Notes under the pieces: generated by a model
Databases searched by the model: none
What the model was told of the DNA's origin: nothing
Seen by the model: only the letters and a program-made list of their open reading frames with translations
Source of the DNA: Chitinophagaceae bacterium DXS
GTDB taxonomy: Bacteria; Bacteroidota; Bacteroidia; Chitinophagales; Chitinophagaceae
Direction of reading: 5' to 3'
NCBI GenBank assembly: GCA_030345135.1
Contig: CP128386.1
Span: 527,129 to 591,128 of the forward strand
Length of the DNA: 64,000 nucleotides
Shown: positions 25,631 to 34,200 of the stretch, piece after piece
How positions within the stretch are numbered: the first letter of the stretch is position 1
Layout of the letters: every line of letters begins with the position of its first letter
Position numbers and translations under genes: made by a program

Positions 25631-26029
25631 ATGAGTGCATTGACGATTTTACTGGATGCAAACGTGAACTCCTCTGCTAATTATTTTCAAATAGGTATTC
25701 AATTGCTGGTGGCCATCGGCATCGTTATAGTTATGATGGTGGCATCTCATTTATTGGGACCTAAAAGAAGTACTTCTGAAAAGCTGGAGAACTTTGCAAG
25801 CGGTATCGAAAGCCATGGTAACGCCCGCGCTCCAATGGCTATTAAATATTTTCTTGTAGCCATTCTTTTCGTTTTATTTGATGTAGAAGTAATCTTTTTC
25901 TATCCATATGCGGTAAACTTTAAAGAGCTCGGCTGGACCGGCTTCTGGGAAGTATTACTGTTCGTTGCATTCTTTCTTGTTGGCTTTATTTACATCATCA
26001 AGAAGAAAGCACTTCAATGGGAGGACTAA
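25631..26029 (+). CDS. nuoA: NADH-quinone oxidoreductase subunit A
   Basis: 132 residues from the ATG at 25631. The frame is open to 25463, but the upstream part covers the heptamer array and promoter. Three membrane helices and the conserved block KYFLVAILFVLFDVEVIFFYPYAV identify NuoA, a small membrane subunit of the proton-pumping complex I near the quinone site. The adjoining FASGIESHGNA corresponds to the conserved loop before it. It opens the complex I cluster but is separated from nuoB by a terminator and a second promoter. Confidence 0.96.
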   Translation: MSALTILLDANVNSSANYFQIGIQLLVAIGIVIVMMVASHLLGPKRSTSEKLENFASGIESHGNARAPMAIKYFLVAILFVLFDVEVIFFYPYAVNFKELGWTGFWEVLLFVAFFLVGFIYIIKKKALQWED

Positions 26030-26047
26030 CAAGAAGTTAAAAAATAC

Positions 26048-26079
26048 AAAAGAGCAGGTCTTGCAAAGCCTGCTCTTTT
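26048..26079 (+). terminator. Terminator between nuoA and nuoB
   Basis: An 11-bp stem (AAAAGAGCAGG / CCTGCTCTTTT) with a 10-base loop ends in TTTTC, starting 19 bp after the nuoA stop. It should end or attenuate the nuoA transcript. Confidence 0.8.
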
Positions 26080-26117
26080 CATTTTGACTTTAAGAAGGCA
26101 AATTAAACGTCAAATGT

Positions 26118-26150
26118 TTTAGCTCAATTGCCAAGTGTAACCTATTTTTG
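26118..26150 (+). promoter_or_regulatory. Promoter of the nuoB operon
   Basis: TTTA (26118-26121), 21 bases, then TATTTTTG (26143-26150), identical to the nuoA -7 box. It lies after the terminator and 83 bp upstream of nuoB. Confidence 0.55.
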
Positions 26151-26232
26151 CCGATAGAAATTGATCTTGTAATAATTGTGTTTGTAACATTATTGCCACC
26201 AATGCAATAAGTGTTATATTAAAATAAATACT

Positions 26233-26823
26233 ATGTCACGTCCCGTTCAATTCAATATTCATCCAAAGCAGGCAGATATTTACGACAATATTGCGCTGGC
26301 TGAGATGCCGGAGGGGCTTCAAGGACAGGGATATTTTGCGACCTCACTGGAAAAGACCATTGCTCTGGCACGTAAAAACTCCATTTGGCCTTTACCTTTC
26401 GCAACTTCCTGCTGCGGTATCGAATTCATGGCCACAATGGGTTCTCATTATGATCTTTCGCGTTTTGGTTCTGAGAGACTGGGTTTTACTCCGCGTCAGT
26501 GTGATCTGTTAATGGTGATGGGAACTATCGCAAAGAAAATGGCTCCGGTGTTAAGACAGGTTTATCTGCAAATGGCTGAGCCCCGTTGGGTATTGGCGGT
26601 GGGAGCCTGTGCTTCTTCAGGAGGAATTTTTGATACTTATTCTGTGTTGCAGGGCATTGACCAGGTTATTCCGGTTGATGTATATGTTCCAGGGTGCCCT
26701 CCAAGACCAGAAGCTATCCTCGATGGCTTTATGCGCATCCAGGAATTGGTGGGTAACGAAAGCTTAAGAAGAAGAAATAGTGACCATTATAAAGCTTTGT
26801 TAGGCAGTTACGGTATACAATAA
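26233..26823 (+). CDS. nuoB: NADH-quinone oxidoreductase subunit B
   Basis: 196 residues. NuoB carries the last iron-sulfur cluster (N2), which hands electrons to quinone. The four ligands are visible: the tandem pair C60-C61 in FATSCCGIEFMA, C126 in AVGACASSGG and C155 in VPGCPPRPE. It is peripheral, on the cytoplasmic face of the membrane, and binds NuoD and NuoH. It lies 61 bp before nuoC. The N-terminal ~30 residues are an extension of no clear fold. Confidence 0.97.
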   Translation: MSRPVQFNIHPKQADIYDNIALAEMPEGLQGQGYFATSLEKTIALARKNSIWPLPFATSCCGIEFMATMGSHYDLSRFGSERLGFTPRQCDLLMVMGTIAKKMAPVLRQVYLQMAEPRWVLAVGACASSGGIFDTYSVLQGIDQVIPVDVYVPGCPPRPEAILDGFMRIQELVGNESLRRRNSDHYKALLGSYGIQ

Positions 26824-26884
26824 ATAGTGTGGTGCATCAGGTTAGAGGCGGTTATCCAGGTTTCATACAAATTTTCAACACCCG

Positions 26885-27403
26885 ATGGAATTGACAAACG
26901 AATATATCAAGCAGAGATTAGCAGATCAATTTGGCGATAAGGTAGTAAACTTCGAAGAACCTTATGGCATGTTCACGTTTGAAGCTCCTAAAGAAGATAA
27001 TCTTAAAGTTTTACAATTTCTATTTGACGATGAGGAATTGCAGTTCCGTTTTTTGACGGATCTGTGTGCGGTTCACTACCCCGATCAGGAAGGCAGGGAA
27101 CTGGCTATTGTCTACCATCTGCATAACCTGGTAAAGAACGTGAGAATCCGTTTTAAGGTATTCACCAACATCCAGGAGCCGGATATTTTTACTGCAACCA
27201 ACATCTTTTCAACCGCAAACTGGATGGAAAGAGAAACATATGATTTCTTTGGGGTTAATTTTATCGGTCATCCCAACCTGAAACGCATCCTGAACGTTGA
27301 TGAAATGGATTATTTCCCTATGCGTAAGGAGTTCCCGCTGGAAGATCAGACAAGAATTGACAAGGATGACGAGATGTTCGGTAGAGGTGGAAGTATTATC
27401 TGA
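26885..27403 (+). CDS. nuoC: NADH-quinone oxidoreductase subunit C
   Basis: 172 residues, a separate (not NuoCD-fused) 30-kDa-type subunit of the hydrophilic arm. The family signature is the C-terminal stretch ANWMERETYDFFGVNFIGHPNLKRIL followed by MRKEFPLED. It binds no cofactor; it packs against NuoD and NuoB. The stop codon is followed at once by a TTCAAAT-type heptamer array leading to nuoD. Confidence 0.95.
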   Translation: MELTNEYIKQRLADQFGDKVVNFEEPYGMFTFEAPKEDNLKVLQFLFDDEELQFRFLTDLCAVHYPDQEGRELAIVYHLHNLVKNVRIRFKVFTNIQEPDIFTATNIFSTANWMERETYDFFGVNFIGHPNLKRILNVDEMDYFPMRKEFPLEDQTRIDKDDEMFGRGGSII

Positions 27404-27407
27404 TTTG

Positions 27408-27435
27408 AAATTTCAAATTTCAAATTTCAAATTAA
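27408..27435. repeat. Heptamer array (AAATTTC word) between nuoC and nuoD
   Basis: Four in-phase units (AAATTTC three times, then AAATTAA) fill nearly all of the 40-bp gap between the nuoC stop and the nuoD start. Confidence 0.8.
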
Positions 27436-27443
27436 AATGAATT

Positions 27444-28673
27444 ATGTCAGAGCAAATAAAACATATAAAACTACCTGAAGGTTCCATTGAAAAGCAGACA
27501 ACTACTTTAAACCTGGGACCAACGCACCCTGCCACTCACGGGGTAATGCAGAATATATTGGAGATGGATGGCGAAAGAGTGGTATCTGCAGAACAAACGA
27601 TTGGCTATATTCACCGCGCTTTTGAAAAGCTTGCAGAACGCAGGCCCTTATATCAGATAACTCCGCTTACAGACAGGTTGAACTATTGCTCAAGCCCATT
27701 GAACAACATGGGTTGGCACATGACCTGCGAAAAGCTTTTAAAAATACAAACGCCCAAACGTGTTGATTACCTGCGTGTGATCATTATGGAACTGGCGCGT
27801 ATCGCAGACCACCTTATTTGTAATTCTATTGTTGGTGTGGATTCCGGTGCATTAAGCGTATTTCTTTACGTAATGCAGTACAGGGAACTGATCTATGAGA
27901 TCTACGAAGAAATTTGCGGATCACGTTTAACGACCAACATTGGCCGTATCGGTGGTTTTGAAAGAAACTTTAATAATACTGCATGGACGAAACTGGAAAA
28001 ATTCCTTGCTGAATATCCCGCAGTATTACGCGAATTTGAAAAGCTGTTACAACGTAACAGGATCTTCATGGAACGTACCATGGGCGTTGGTGCAATTAGT
28101 GCTGAACGTGCATTAAATTATGGCTTCACAGGTCCCAACCTTCGTGCAGCTGGTGTTGATTATGATGTACGCGTGCATTCTCCTTATAGCAGTTACGAAG
28201 ATTTCAGTTTTGAAGTACCTGTAGGATCTACCGGCGATTGCTACGACAGATTCCTTGTTCGCAACCAGGAAATGTGGCAGAGCATGGAGATCATTAAACA
28301 GGCTTACCAGAAAATACAGGAATTTAAAGGTGCTGATGCGGAAGTGTATCACGCTGATGTTCCCGAATACTATCTTCCTGAAAAGAAAGATGTCTATACA
28401 AAAATGGAGGCACTGATCTGGCACTTCAAGATTGTGATGGGAGAAACGGACATTCCAAAAGGTGAAGTTTACCACAGCGTTGAAGCTGCTAATGGTGAAC
28501 TTGGGTTCTATTTGATTAGTGATGGGGGACGTACTCCGTATCGTCTTCACTTCCGCAGACCTTGCTTTATTTATTACCAGGCTTATTCCGAAATAACAGC
28601 TGGCAGCATGCTGAGTGATGCCATCATTACATTGAGTAGCCTGAACCTGATTGCGGGAGAACTGGACGCGTAA
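27444..28673 (+). CDS. nuoD: NADH-quinone oxidoreductase subunit D
   Basis: 409 residues, the 49-kDa subunit that forms the quinone pocket with NuoB. The N-terminal LNLGPTHPATHGVMQNILEMDGE contains the conserved His that meets the quinone head group. The inner blocks EKLAERRPLYQITPLTDRLNYCS and ESANGELGFYL-like region (EAANGELGFYLISDGG) are standard. The C-terminus ends SLNLIAGELDA, lacking the canonical final Arg of E. coli but close to other Bacteroidota. A 195-residue minus-strand frame across it is only a shadow. Confidence 0.97.
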   Translation: MSEQIKHIKLPEGSIEKQTTTLNLGPTHPATHGVMQNILEMDGERVVSAEQTIGYIHRAFEKLAERRPLYQITPLTDRLNYCSSPLNNMGWHMTCEKLLKIQTPKRVDYLRVIIMELARIADHLICNSIVGVDSGALSVFLYVMQYRELIYEIYEEICGSRLTTNIGRIGGFERNFNNTAWTKLEKFLAEYPAVLREFEKLLQRNRIFMERTMGVGAISAERALNYGFTGPNLRAAGVDYDVRVHSPYSSYEDFSFEVPVGSTGDCYDRFLVRNQEMWQSMEIIKQAYQKIQEFKGADAEVYHADVPEYYLPEKKDVYTKMEALIWHFKIVMGETDIPKGEVYHSVEAANGELGFYLISDGGRTPYRLHFRRPCFIYYQAYSEITAGSMLSDAIITLSSLNLIAGELDA

Positions 28674-28701
28674 AATTGAGTTGTGAATATTCAAAAGCAA
28701 T

Positions 28702-28750
28702 GCAATGTTTTTGAATGTTTGCTTTTGAATGTTGACTTTTGAATTTGAAA
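28702..28750. repeat. Heptamer array (TTTTGAA / TGTTGAC words) before nuoE
   Basis: Seven in-phase units alternate TTTTGAA with TGTTTGC, TGTTGAC and TTTGAAA and stop one base before the nuoE ATG. The nuoE ribosome-binding region is therefore made of repeat sequence. Confidence 0.8.
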
Positions 28751-28751
28751 T

Positions 28752-29249
28752 ATGACAAAATTTTCAGACGAAAAACTGGCTAAAGTACAAGAGATTATCG
28801 CACGCTATCCTGATGGAAAGCAGAAGAGCGCTTTGTTGCCTGTACTTCACCTGGCGCAGGAAGAATTTGGCTGGTTGAGTTCGGATACCATGGATTATGT
28901 AGCTTCATTGCTGAGCATTGAACCGATTGAAGTGTATGAGGTTGCTACTTTCTATAGCATGTATAACTTGCAGCCTGTTGGCAGATACACATTTGAAGTA
29001 TGCCAAACCGGTCCTTGTATGATTAAGGGAAGTGACGACATTATTTCTTATATCGAACAGAAATTAAATATAAAACCCGGGCAGACAACTGAAGATGGTA
29101 TGTTTACCTTGAAAACAGTTGAATGTCTTGGTGCTTGTGGATATGCGCCAATGATGCAGATGGGAAAGTTCTATAAGGAACACCTTACAAAAGAGAAAGT
29201 AGATGCCATCATTGACGAGTGCAGAAAAACTGCGGCAGCAAACAACTAA
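28752..29249 (+). CDS. nuoE: NADH-quinone oxidoreductase subunit E
   Basis: 165 residues, 24-kDa-type subunit with a thioredoxin-like fold. The [2Fe-2S] cluster N1a ligands are in EVCQTGPCMI and TVECLGACGYAP (two Cys in each). It works with NuoF at the NADH-oxidising tip of complex I in the cytoplasm. The following gene in the cluster is not nuoF but an unrelated NTF2-like gene 81 bp downstream. Confidence 0.97.
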   Translation: MTKFSDEKLAKVQEIIARYPDGKQKSALLPVLHLAQEEFGWLSSDTMDYVASLLSIEPIEVYEVATFYSMYNLQPVGRYTFEVCQTGPCMIKGSDDIISYIEQKLNIKPGQTTEDGMFTLKTVECLGACGYAPMMQMGKFYKEHLTKEKVDAIIDECRKTAAANN

Positions 29250-29330
29250 CCGGTTCTGTCGTAGGGATGTAAGTTGCATTATCCGCTGGTGCGGACCAAA
29301 TTTCCTTGATTATTGCCTAAAACAACGCAT

Positions 29331-29771
29331 ATGAAAAGTATCATTTTTGCCTTTCTGCTGTCATTAATTTGTGTGACAGGTTTTTCACAAACAGACGAAA
29401 GCAAAGTGCTTCAAAAGGTAAAGGATTTAAATGATGCTGTTTTCGTTAGGAAAGATGGCAATGCAATACAAGGACTAGTATCAGATAAGGCAACTTATGG
29501 TCACTCTGACGCCAAGATTGAAGACAAAGCAACCATGGTACAAAATGCGGTGACAAATAAGATCACTTACAGAAACGTAGAAATGTTGTCGCCAAGCGTG
29601 GTCATTGAAAGTAATACAGCAGTTGTCAGATATGTTCTCAACGGCGTTCAGACTGATAGTACCGGAAAAGAAGGTCCGCTTACGCTCGCAGTATTACAGG
29701 TTTGGATGAAAGAGAAAAAAGAGTGGAAACTGTTAGCAAGACAAGCTGTTAAGATTCCGCAGAAGAACTAA
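29331..29771 (+). CDS. Exported NTF2-like (DUF4440-type) protein inserted in the nuo cluster
   Basis: 146 residues from the ATG at 29331, which gives a clean signal peptide MKSIIFAFLLSLICVTGFSQ. The frame continues 18 bp upstream only through non-ATG codons. The mature part is one cone-shaped NTF2-like domain (VLQKVKDLNDAVFVRKDGNAI ... AVVRYVLNGVQTD ... LQVWMKEKKEWKLLARQAVKI), a fold used both for enzymes and ligand binding. It is not a complex I subunit and would be periplasmic. It lies between nuoE and nuoF in the same direction, so it is likely co-transcribed. No specific substrate can be named. Confidence 0.8.
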   Translation: MKSIIFAFLLSLICVTGFSQTDESKVLQKVKDLNDAVFVRKDGNAIQGLVSDKATYGHSDAKIEDKATMVQNAVTNKITYRNVEMLSPSVVIESNTAVVRYVLNGVQTDSTGKEGPLTLAVLQVWMKEKKEWKLLARQAVKIPQKN

Positions 29772-29840
29772 GCACGCTGTAGGATCTAAAAAAATAAATG
29801 TGTGAAGGAAGTGTAGGGAGAGAAATTATCACAAAGGAAA

Positions 29841-29875
29841 AATGCTGAAGGCTGATAGCTGAAAGCTGATAGCTA
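29841..29875. repeat. Heptamer array (AAAGCTG / ATAGCTG words) before nuoF
   Basis: Five in-phase units (AATGCTG, AAGGCTG, ATAGCTG, AAAGCTG, ATAGCTA) end 5 bases before the nuoF ATG. The word is the reverse complement of the ychF leader array at 13161. Confidence 0.8.
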
Positions 29876-29880
29876 AACAT

Positions 29881-31233
29881 ATGGCAGTTAAATTATTACT
29901 AGAGAAAGCACATGTAGAAGGTATCCGCACTTACGATGTTTACCGTCGCGAAGGTGGTTACCGCGCAGTAGAAAAAGCGCTAAAATCAATGAGCCCCGAG
30001 GCCATTGTTGAGGAAGTTAAGAAGAGTGGGCTTAGAGGACGCGGTGGTGCAGGCTTCCCTACTGGAATGAAATGGAGTTTTATTGCCAAACCCGAAGGTG
30101 TTCCCCGCCACCTGGTGTGCAACGCCGATGAGAGCGAACCTGGTACTTTTAAGGACAGGTACCTCATGGAATTTATCCCTCACCTGTTGATCGAAGGTCT
30201 GATTATTTCATCTTTTGCTTTAGGTAGCAACGCAACATATATCTATATCCGTGGCGAATATGCCTGGATCCCTGACATTCTTGAACAGGCTATTGCCGAG
30301 GCAAAAGCAAACGGATGGTTAGGAAAAAATATCCTGGGTACAGGCTTCGATTGCGAAATATATGTACAACGCGGCGCTGGCGCTTATATCTGTGGTGAAG
30401 AAACTGCGTTGATCGAAAGTCTTGAAGGCAAAAGAGGTAATCCGCGTATTAAACCGCCATTCCCGGCGGTTAAAGGTGTGTGGGACAGACCAACTGTGGT
30501 GAACAACGTAGAAACACTTGCTGCAGTTGTTCCCATTATAAACCTTACCGGCGAAGAGTACGCCAAAATAGGTGTAGGCAGATCTACCGGAACGAAACTG
30601 ATCTCCGCTTGCGGCAATATCAACAAGCCGGGCGTTTACGAGATCGACATGACCATCTCCGTTGAGGAATTTATTTATAGTGATGAATATTGCGGTGGTA
30701 TAGCCAACGGCAAACGCCTGAAAGCTTGTATACCCGGTGGATCTTCAGTGCCCATTCTTCCCGCAAATCTTTTGTTTAAAACTGCAAAAGGCGAAACCCG
30801 TTACATGAACTATGAAAGTTTGAGTGACGGAGGTTTTGCAACCGGCAGTATGATGGGAAGTGGTGGTTTTATTGTATTGGATGAAGATCAGTGCGTAGTT
30901 AAACATACTTATACATTAGCAAGGTTCTACCGTCATGAAAGCTGCGGACAATGTTCGCCTTGTCGTGAAGGTACCGGCTGGATGGAAAAAATATTAAAGA
31001 ATATCGACACCGGAAAAGGTAAGATGAGCGATATCGATCTGCTTTGGGATATCCAGCGCAAGATCGAGGGCAATACAATTTGCCCGCTCGGCGACGCAGC
31101 TGCATGGCCCGTAGCAGCCGCCATCCGCCACTTCCGCGACGAGTTCGAATGGCACGTGCTAAATCCGGAAGAAAGCCAGGTGCGCAATTTCGGTCTGGCG
31201 CACTATGCTGATGCCCGCGAAGTTGTCGCGTAG
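29881..31233 (+). CDS. nuoF: NADH-quinone oxidoreductase subunit F
   Basis: 450 residues, the 51-kDa subunit where NADH is oxidised and electrons pass to FMN. The glycine-rich FMN/NADH loop is RGRGGAGFPTGMKW. ADESEPGTFKDR and YICGEETALIESLEG follow. The N3 [4Fe-4S] ligands are in ESCGQCSPCREGTGW plus the later NTICPLGDAAAW. Cytoplasmic arm of complex I. The start is preceded by repeat sequence. The next 81 bp hold a degenerate copy of the CGCTGCG-type repeat before the GxxExxY gene. Confidence 0.97.
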   Translation: MAVKLLLEKAHVEGIRTYDVYRREGGYRAVEKALKSMSPEAIVEEVKKSGLRGRGGAGFPTGMKWSFIAKPEGVPRHLVCNADESEPGTFKDRYLMEFIPHLLIEGLIISSFALGSNATYIYIRGEYAWIPDILEQAIAEAKANGWLGKNILGTGFDCEIYVQRGAGAYICGEETALIESLEGKRGNPRIKPPFPAVKGVWDRPTVVNNVETLAAVVPIINLTGEEYAKIGVGRSTGTKLISACGNINKPGVYEIDMTISVEEFIYSDEYCGGIANGKRLKACIPGGSSVPILPANLLFKTAKGETRYMNYESLSDGGFATGSMMGSGGFIVLDEDQCVVKHTYTLARFYRHESCGQCSPCREGTGWMEKILKNIDTGKGKMSDIDLLWDIQRKIEGNTICPLGDAAAWPVAAAIRHFRDEFEWHVLNPEESQVRNFGLAHYADAREVVA

Positions 31234-31314
31234 ACATTTCTCGCTGCGGACGCAGAGAAGCAGTGGCGCAGCGTGGAGTAAGGCAGCTATGCCAAAACCC
31301 TTAATAAACCCGAT

Positions 31315-31692
31315 ATGATGGAAAATGAAATTGCGACACTTGCATTAGATGTTGCATTCAAAATTCATAAACAATATGGTCCGGGGCTTTATGAAAGTGT
31401 GTATGAGAAACTGTTTTGTTATGAATGGGATAAGTTGAATATGTGGTATTTGCGTCAACATCCGGTTCCATTGGTACATGAAAACATTCGGCTTGAAATT
31501 GGGTTTCGAGCCGATCTGATCTTGAATGATTTAGTGCTCATTGAATTAAAGAGTGTTGAAAAACTGGATAACGTTCACTTTAAGCAAGTGCTTACTTATC
31601 TAAAGCTTTCAAAACTCAGACTTGGATTACTGATCAATTTCAATTCTGTTTACCTCAAGAACGGTATACACCGGATTGTAAACGGATTATGA
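31315..31692 (+). CDS. GxxExxY family protein (PD-(D/E)XK nuclease-like)
   Basis: 125 residues. The name-giving motif is G24-L-Y-E27-S-V-Y30. D67 (FRADL) and E77-x-K79 (LIELKS) fit a PD-(D/E)XK nuclease core, so metal-dependent DNA or RNA cleavage is possible but not shown for the family. These genes are very common in Bacteroidota and sit as orphans between unrelated genes. Here it splits nuoF from nuoG, preceded by CGCTGCGG-type repeat remnants and followed by three to four 96-bp tandem units. That context suggests it arrived as a unit with its repeats. Two adjacent ATGs (31315, 31318) are possible starts. Confidence 0.85.
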   Translation: MMENEIATLALDVAFKIHKQYGPGLYESVYEKLFCYEWDKLNMWYLRQHPVPLVHENIRLEIGFRADLILNDLVLIELKSVEKLDNVHFKQVLTYLKLSKLRLGLLINFNSVYLKNGIHRIVNGL

Positions 31693-31709
31693 GTTGATAT
31701 TTCGTTATA

Positions 31710-32020
31710 AATCGCTGCGTCTCCGCTCCTTAGCGCCCGCAGCGAGGAAAAATAAAACATCGTTGCGCCGCCGCTCCGTAGCGCTCGCTGCGAGAAACAA
31801 AAACAAAAAAATCTTCGTGTCCTGTTGAATAGGTCGCTGAGAGAAAAAATAAGAATCGTTGCGCCGCCGCTTCGTCGCGTCCGCTGCGAGAAACAAAAAC
31901 AAAAAAATCTTCGTGTCCTGTTGAATAGGTCGCTGAGAGAAAAAATAAGAATCGTTGCATCGCCGCTTCGTCGCGTCCGCTGCGAGAAACAAAAAAACTT
32001 CGCACTCGGCCCCCGGGCCC
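31710..32020. repeat. Tandem repeat array with exact 96-bp period
   Basis: Full copies start at 31761, 31857 and 31953 (exactly 96 bp apart), with a partial diverged copy from about 31712. Each has a GC-rich core (CGTTGCGCCGCCGCTTCG ... CGCTGCGAGAAAC) and an A-rich tail ending in TCGCTGAGAGAAAAAATAAG. The last copy breaks off shortly before the nuoG start. A 138-residue minus-strand frame over it is an artefact of the 96-bp (32-codon) period. Confidence 0.9.
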
Positions 32021-32038
32021 TGCGTGAAAATTATAGCT

Positions 32039-33145
32039 ATGTCAGAATTATTTAAAGTAACAATTGACAACATTACAATCGAAGTGCCGGCGGGAACTAC
32101 CATTCTGCAGGCGGCGCGCAAGATTGGTGGTGAAGTGGCCCCTCCCGCAATGTGCTATTACAGCAAATTGAAAGGTAGTGGTGGTAAATGCCGTACATGC
32201 CTGGTAGAAGTGAGCAAGGGCTCTGAAAAAGACCCGCGACCGATGCCCAAACTCGTGGCGTCCTGCCGTACTACCGTGATGGACGGAATGGAAGTAAAGA
32301 ATATCACCAGCGAGAAAGTAATTGACGCCAGAGCCGGTGTTGTCGAGTTCCTATTACTGAACCATCCATTGGATTGCCCGATTTGCGATCAGGCCGGTGA
32401 ATGCCATTTGCAGGATCTGAGCTACGAGCACGGCAAAGAGGGTACACGTTTCGAGTTCCAGAAAAGAACTTTCCATAAGCACGATCTTGGTCCCTACATA
32501 CAATTGCACATGACGCGTTGCATTCTTTGCTACCGTTGCGTGTTCACTGCGGATCAGTTAACCAATAAAAGGGTGCACGGCGTTTTAAGCCGCGGCGATC
32601 ATGCTGAAATTGCAACATATATTGAGAAAAGCCTGGATAATGACTTCATTGGCAACGTAATAGATGTTTGTCCGGTTGGAGCATTAACAGATAAAACTTT
32701 CCGCTTCAAAAACCGCGTGTGGTTCACCAAACCGGTTGATGCACACAGGGATTGTGATAAATGCTGCGGAGAAGTGCAGTTGTGGATGCGGGGAGACGAG
32801 GTTTTCCGCGTTACAGCCCGCAAAGACGAATGGGGTGAAATTAAAGATAGTTCCAAAGGTTCAACAGGCTGGATTTGCAACGAATGCCGTTTCGAAAAGA
32901 AATTTGCCAGCGACTGGACCATTGAAGGGCCTACCCAGGTAAACCGTCATTCTGTGATTTCCCAGGGACATTATGTAGGTCTGAAGAAACCAAATGAGAC
33001 TTTCGAGAAGGTGATGAACGGGCGAGAGCCGCGACTCTTTATGGATATTCATAGCGTAAGCGAAGTCAACAAGCCCGAGATACAGTTAAGCCTTATCCAC
33101 GGTCCGGCGCATTCAGATGATTTTAAAGAAAATAACAAAGACTAA
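32039..33145 (+). CDS. nuoG: NADH-quinone oxidoreductase subunit G, short form
   Basis: 368 residues from the ATG at 32039; the longer frame from 31955 runs through the repeat array and is rejected. The N-terminal ferredoxin domain ligates [2Fe-2S] with C39, C51, C54 and C76. H109, C113, C116 and C122 form the His-Cys3 [4Fe-4S] site. C161, C164, C167 and C211 form the next [4Fe-4S]. The large molybdopterin-like C-terminal domain of classical NuoG (~900 residues) is missing; only a remnant with C239-x2-C242 and C280-x2-C283 follows. Short NuoG proteins are known in Bacteroidota, so this looks like a lineage form and not a broken gene. Ends 11 bp before nuoH. Confidence 0.94.
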   Translation: MSELFKVTIDNITIEVPAGTTILQAARKIGGEVAPPAMCYYSKLKGSGGKCRTCLVEVSKGSEKDPRPMPKLVASCRTTVMDGMEVKNITSEKVIDARAGVVEFLLLNHPLDCPICDQAGECHLQDLSYEHGKEGTRFEFQKRTFHKHDLGPYIQLHMTRCILCYRCVFTADQLTNKRVHGVLSRGDHAEIATYIEKSLDNDFIGNVIDVCPVGALTDKTFRFKNRVWFTKPVDAHRDCDKCCGEVQLWMRGDEVFRVTARKDEWGEIKDSSKGSTGWICNECRFEKKFASDWTIEGPTQVNRHSVISQGHYVGLKKPNETFEKVMNGREPRLFMDIHSVSEVNKPEIQLSLIHGPAHSDDFKENNKD

Positions 33146-33156
33146 TAATCGCAACA

Positions 33157-34200
33157 ATGACACTATTAGCATTCGATTGGATTTTTTTAATAGAGAAGCT
33201 GGTATTGATCGTTATCATCATATCTGTTTCCCTGGTGATAGCGATGTATGAAACTTACGCTGAACGTAAAGTTGCTGCGTGGATCCAGGATCGTGTAGGT
33301 CCGGATAGAGCTGGCCCCTGGGGCATTTTGCAACCACTGGCTGATGGTGGTAAACTGTTCTTTAAGGAAGAGATCATTCCTAATTCTTCAAATAAGTTCT
33401 TATTCGTTCTTGGGCCTTGTCTTGCGATGCTCACAGCAATGATGACCTGCGCTGTAGTGCCCTGGAGCAGCAAATTGGAATTATTCGGCAGATCAATAGA
33501 TATGCAGATTGCTGATATTAATATCGGAATCCTGTATGTTTTTGGTGTTGTAAGTATGGGTGTATACGGAATCATGATCGGTGGCTGGGCAAGTAACAAT
33601 AAATTCTCATTGATGGCTGCGCTTCGTGGCGCATCCCAGGTGATCAGTTATGAACTGGCTATGGGCTTATCACTGATAGCCTTATTAATGCTTACCGGTT
33701 CTTTAAGCCTGAAAACCATTGTGGAGCAACAACAAGCCGGCCTTTGGAATATTGCATATCAGCCGTTAGGCTTTTTGCTGTTTTTTGTTTGTGCGCTGGC
33801 AGAATGTAACCGCGCTCCATTCGATCTTCCTGAAGCTGAGAGTGAATTGAACATGGGATATCACCAGGAATATTCTTCTATGAAGCTCGGGTTCTACCTG
33901 TTCTCAGAATACATCAACATGTTCATCAGCAGCGCTATTATGGCAACTTTATTCTTCGGAGGGTATGATGTACCGTTCCTCGATGAAAGTAAGCTGGCGG
34001 TAAATGTTGCTGCAATAGTTGGCCTGGTAGCATTAATGCTAAAAATATTCTTCTTCATCTTCCTTTTCATGTGGGTGAGGTGGACATTGCCTCGCTTCCG
34101 TTACGACCAGTTGATGAGAGTTGGCTGGAAGAATATGATACCTCTTGCTTTGGCGAATATGATTATTACCGCCGCTGTGGTGTTGTTGATCAAGAAATAA
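33157..34200 (+). CDS. nuoH: NADH-quinone oxidoreductase subunit H
   Basis: 347 residues with eight or so membrane helices. NuoH links the quinone cavity to the proton channels. Family blocks are YAERKVAAWIQDRVGPDRAGPWGILQPLADGGKLFFKE near the N-terminus and AECNRAPFDLPEAESELNMGYHQEYSSMKLGFYLFSEY, with the conserved acidic residues of the E-channel. The following 247 bp to the nuoI ATG hold an internal promoter. Confidence 0.97.
   Translation: MTLLAFDWIFLIEKLVLIVIIISVSLVIAMYETYAERKVAAWIQDRVGPDRAGPWGILQPLADGGKLFFKEEIIPNSSNKFLFVLGPCLAMLTAMMTCAVVPWSSKLELFGRSIDMQIADINIGILYVFGVVSMGVYGIMIGGWASNNKFSLMAALRGASQVISYELAMGLSLIALLMLTGSLSLKTIVEQQQAGLWNIAYQPLGFLLFFVCALAECNRAPFDLPEAESELNMGYHQEYSSMKLGFYLFSEYINMFISSAIMATLFFGGYDVPFLDESKLAVNVAAIVGLVALMLKIFFFIFLFMWVRWTLPRFRYDQLMRVGWKNMIPLALANMIITAAVVLLIKK

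Noticed and set aside
28113-28700. 195-residue minus-strand frame antisense to nuoD
   Set aside because: Shadow of nuoD; no protein-like features.
9495-32020. Possible CRISPR arrays in the two tandem-repeat regions
   Set aside because: The units are 92-99 bp with near-identical 'spacers', and no cas genes are in the window.
31955-32038. N-terminal extension of nuoG
   Set aside because: These codons are repeat sequence; family proteins begin at the ATG at 32039.
31705-32121. 138- and 91-residue minus-strand frames with repeated KIFLFLFLA-type units
   Set aside because: The 96-bp repeat is a multiple of three, so any frame stays open; they also overlap the nuoG start.
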